This document shows, piece by piece, positions 5,223 through 6,065 of a stretch of DNA of 6,065 bases (position 1 is the stretch's first letter; each line of letters begins with the position of its first letter). A model generated the notes under the pieces. It had not been told where the DNA came from and made no database searches. It saw only the letters and a list, made by a program, of their open reading frames with translations. This stretch comes from Erysipelotrichaceae bacterium. GTDB taxonomy: Bacteria > Bacillota_I > Bacilli_A > RFN20 > CAG-826. The DNA lies in contig JAISVG010000038.1 in the NCBI GenBank assembly GCA_031271635.1, positions 1 to 6,065 of the forward strand, read 5' to 3'. The position numbers and the translations under genes are program-made.

Positions 5223-6065
5223 CTATGGCATTATACTCATCGCTAATAGATTAACAACATACCATTGCAATCCGCCGCCACTAAATAAACCTTGTCTAGC
5301 GGCAATCCCTACAAGAGCCTTAACGTTTTCTTTGAGAACTATTTTGCTTACTTCGGATGCGCTATTGCCCCAAATTGGATTGATTGCTAAAGATTGTACT
5401 GGATCGGCATATATATGCGGAGAGACCCAATGCCCAATTGCCTTCGCTTGCCCTCCATGTACCCTAAACACTTCTGTTCCAGCTTTGATGGTCTTTAATC
5501 TTGGCGTTCCTTTGAAAGAAGACATTATTTCATCGATGTTTTCCACGCCATTCGCCTTTAAAAACTTTACTGCTCTAATATATCTAAAACCACCGACGAA
5601 CCCTCCCATCATAGCTCCAGTAATCGCACCAGTCAAAGCCGACCAACCAACCAGAGCGTAATCAATATTACTATAACCTCCCGATATCCCTTGGACAACC
5701 ATAGAGATTCCCGCGCCCATAATTGCGCCTGAAATGGCTCCACCGACGGCTCCACCTACTACTGCTCCCCAAAAACCACCCATTGCTGCTGTTATTGCTG
5801 TGCCAATTCCTGCTGTCGCAAATGATATTGCAACGACCGCTGCAACAACAAGAATAGTTCCCAATACCTTACCCCATGTGCTATTCCAAAAGTCTGTCCA
5901 TGGTGAGGTTCCACTACTATCCGTATACATCACCGGATTCCCTGCGCAATATGCATAGAGGTTAAGACCACCAATGGTTTTAGGATCAAGATAATTAAGA
6001 TGATCTTTACTAATAAATCTTCCGATCTTAGGATCATAGTATCTACTTTGAAGATAATAAAGACT
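5223..6065 (-). CDS. Rhs/WapA-family toxin, C-terminal part with ART/TNT-like tip (5' partial)
   Basis: The frame is open to the right edge; 280 residues are visible and the large N-terminal part lies outside. The first 52 residues are the end of the Rhs core (LYYLQSRYYDPKIGRFISKD, YAYCAGNPVMYTDSSG). The boundary motif is DSSG (49-52), where most family members have DPxG. Residues ~65-165 are a Gly/Ala-rich hydrophobic stretch with several potential membrane segments. The tip begins near residue 180. It carries EVFRVHGGQAKAIGHWVSP (198-216) and a terminal GGGLQW (263-268). An early Arg, a Gly-x-Trp and a late Gly-rich motif ending in Gln or Glu occur in NAD-using ADP-ribosyltransferase-fold and TNT-type NADase tips. 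The likely activity is therefore on NAD+, either hydrolysis or ADP-ribosylation. GTG at 5933 and ATG at 5930 are internal. The immunity gene follows after 7 nt. Confidence 0.78.
   Translation of the reverse strand, partial: SLYYLQSRYYDPKIGRFISKDHLNYLDPKTIGGLNLYAYCAGNPVMYTDSSGTSPWTDFWNSTWGKVLGTILVVAAVVAISFATAGIGTAITAAMGGFWGAVVGGAVGGAISGAIMGAGISMVVQGISGGYSNIDYALVGWSALTGAITGAMMGGFVGGFRYIRAVKFLKANGVENIDEIMSSFKGTPRLKTIKAGTEVFRVHGGQAKAIGHWVSPHIYADPVQSLAINPIWGNSASEVSKIVLKENVKALVGIAARQGLFSGGGLQWYVVNLLAMSIMP
5928..6065 (-). repeat. Rhs core direct repeat, copy B (main Rhs gene)
   Basis: This is the partner of 3940-4077, in the same orientation and 1,988 bp away. Most differences fall at silent or conservative positions: Cys-Gly-Gly versus Cys-Ala-Gly near the boundary is the only residue change visible within the block before NPVM. 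It is cut by the window edge. Confidence 0.9.

Noticed and set aside
5332..5958. Two + strand Pro/Ala-rich frames (5332-5661 and 5734-5958)
   Set aside because: Both are antisense to the Gly/Ala-rich part of the Rhs tip. Gly codons read on the opposite strand give Pro and Ala.

Overview
The window is AT-rich with islands of higher GC. It uses the standard code: TGG encodes Trp and TGA acts as a stop. The families present are a SPASM-type radical SAM protein, a DUF6273 surface protein, a DUF1893 protein, a GNAT acetyltransferase and WapA/Rhs-type polymorphic toxins. Together they suggest a low-GC Bacillota or Mycoplasmatota-related bacterium, probably anaerobic. The species cannot be named from this stretch.

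Left part (1-2672): the + strand enters with the last 79 codons of a radical SAM/SPASM protein (C-x2-C-x5-CGGxCP cluster ligands), open at the left edge. A membrane-anchored DUF6273 protein follows (428-1360). It converges on a DUF1893 gene on the - strand (1376-1813). DUF1893 and a GNAT acetyltransferase (2022-2672) diverge from a 208-bp intergenic region rich in inverted repeats. The DUF6273 and GNAT genes both have a -10-like hexamer only about 9 bases upstream of the ATG, so both may be made from leaderless mRNAs.

Right part (2811-6065, all - strand): this is a polymorphic-toxin locus, read from right to left. The 3' end of a large Rhs/WapA-type gene enters from the right edge (5223-6065) and carries an ART/TNT-like toxin tip. 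Its presumptive immunity gene follows 7 nt later (4793-5215). Next come about 517 bp without an intact gene but with decayed coding traces: a DTSG-containing frame and a frameshifted two-helix membrane protein. They look like the remains of a third cassette. After that comes an orphan cassette: a short Rhs core piece fused to a different, CD38/ADP-ribosyl-cyclase-like tip (3316-4275), followed by its own presumptive immunity gene (2811-3272).

The two cassettes share a 138-bp near-identical core block (3940-4077 and 5928-6065, 131/138 identical by eye), and similarity falls off at the DPSG/DSSG boundary motif. This is the expected layout for tip switching: homologous recombination through the shared block would replace the expressed tip and immunity pair with the orphan pair. 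The orphan looks silent and damaged. Two in-frame stops sit just upstream of its ATG, it has no Shine-Dalgarno sequence, and a one-base frameshift near 3337-3352 removes the last ~20 residues. Those include the glutamate that I align with the CD38 catalytic glutamate. Its immunity gene is intact.
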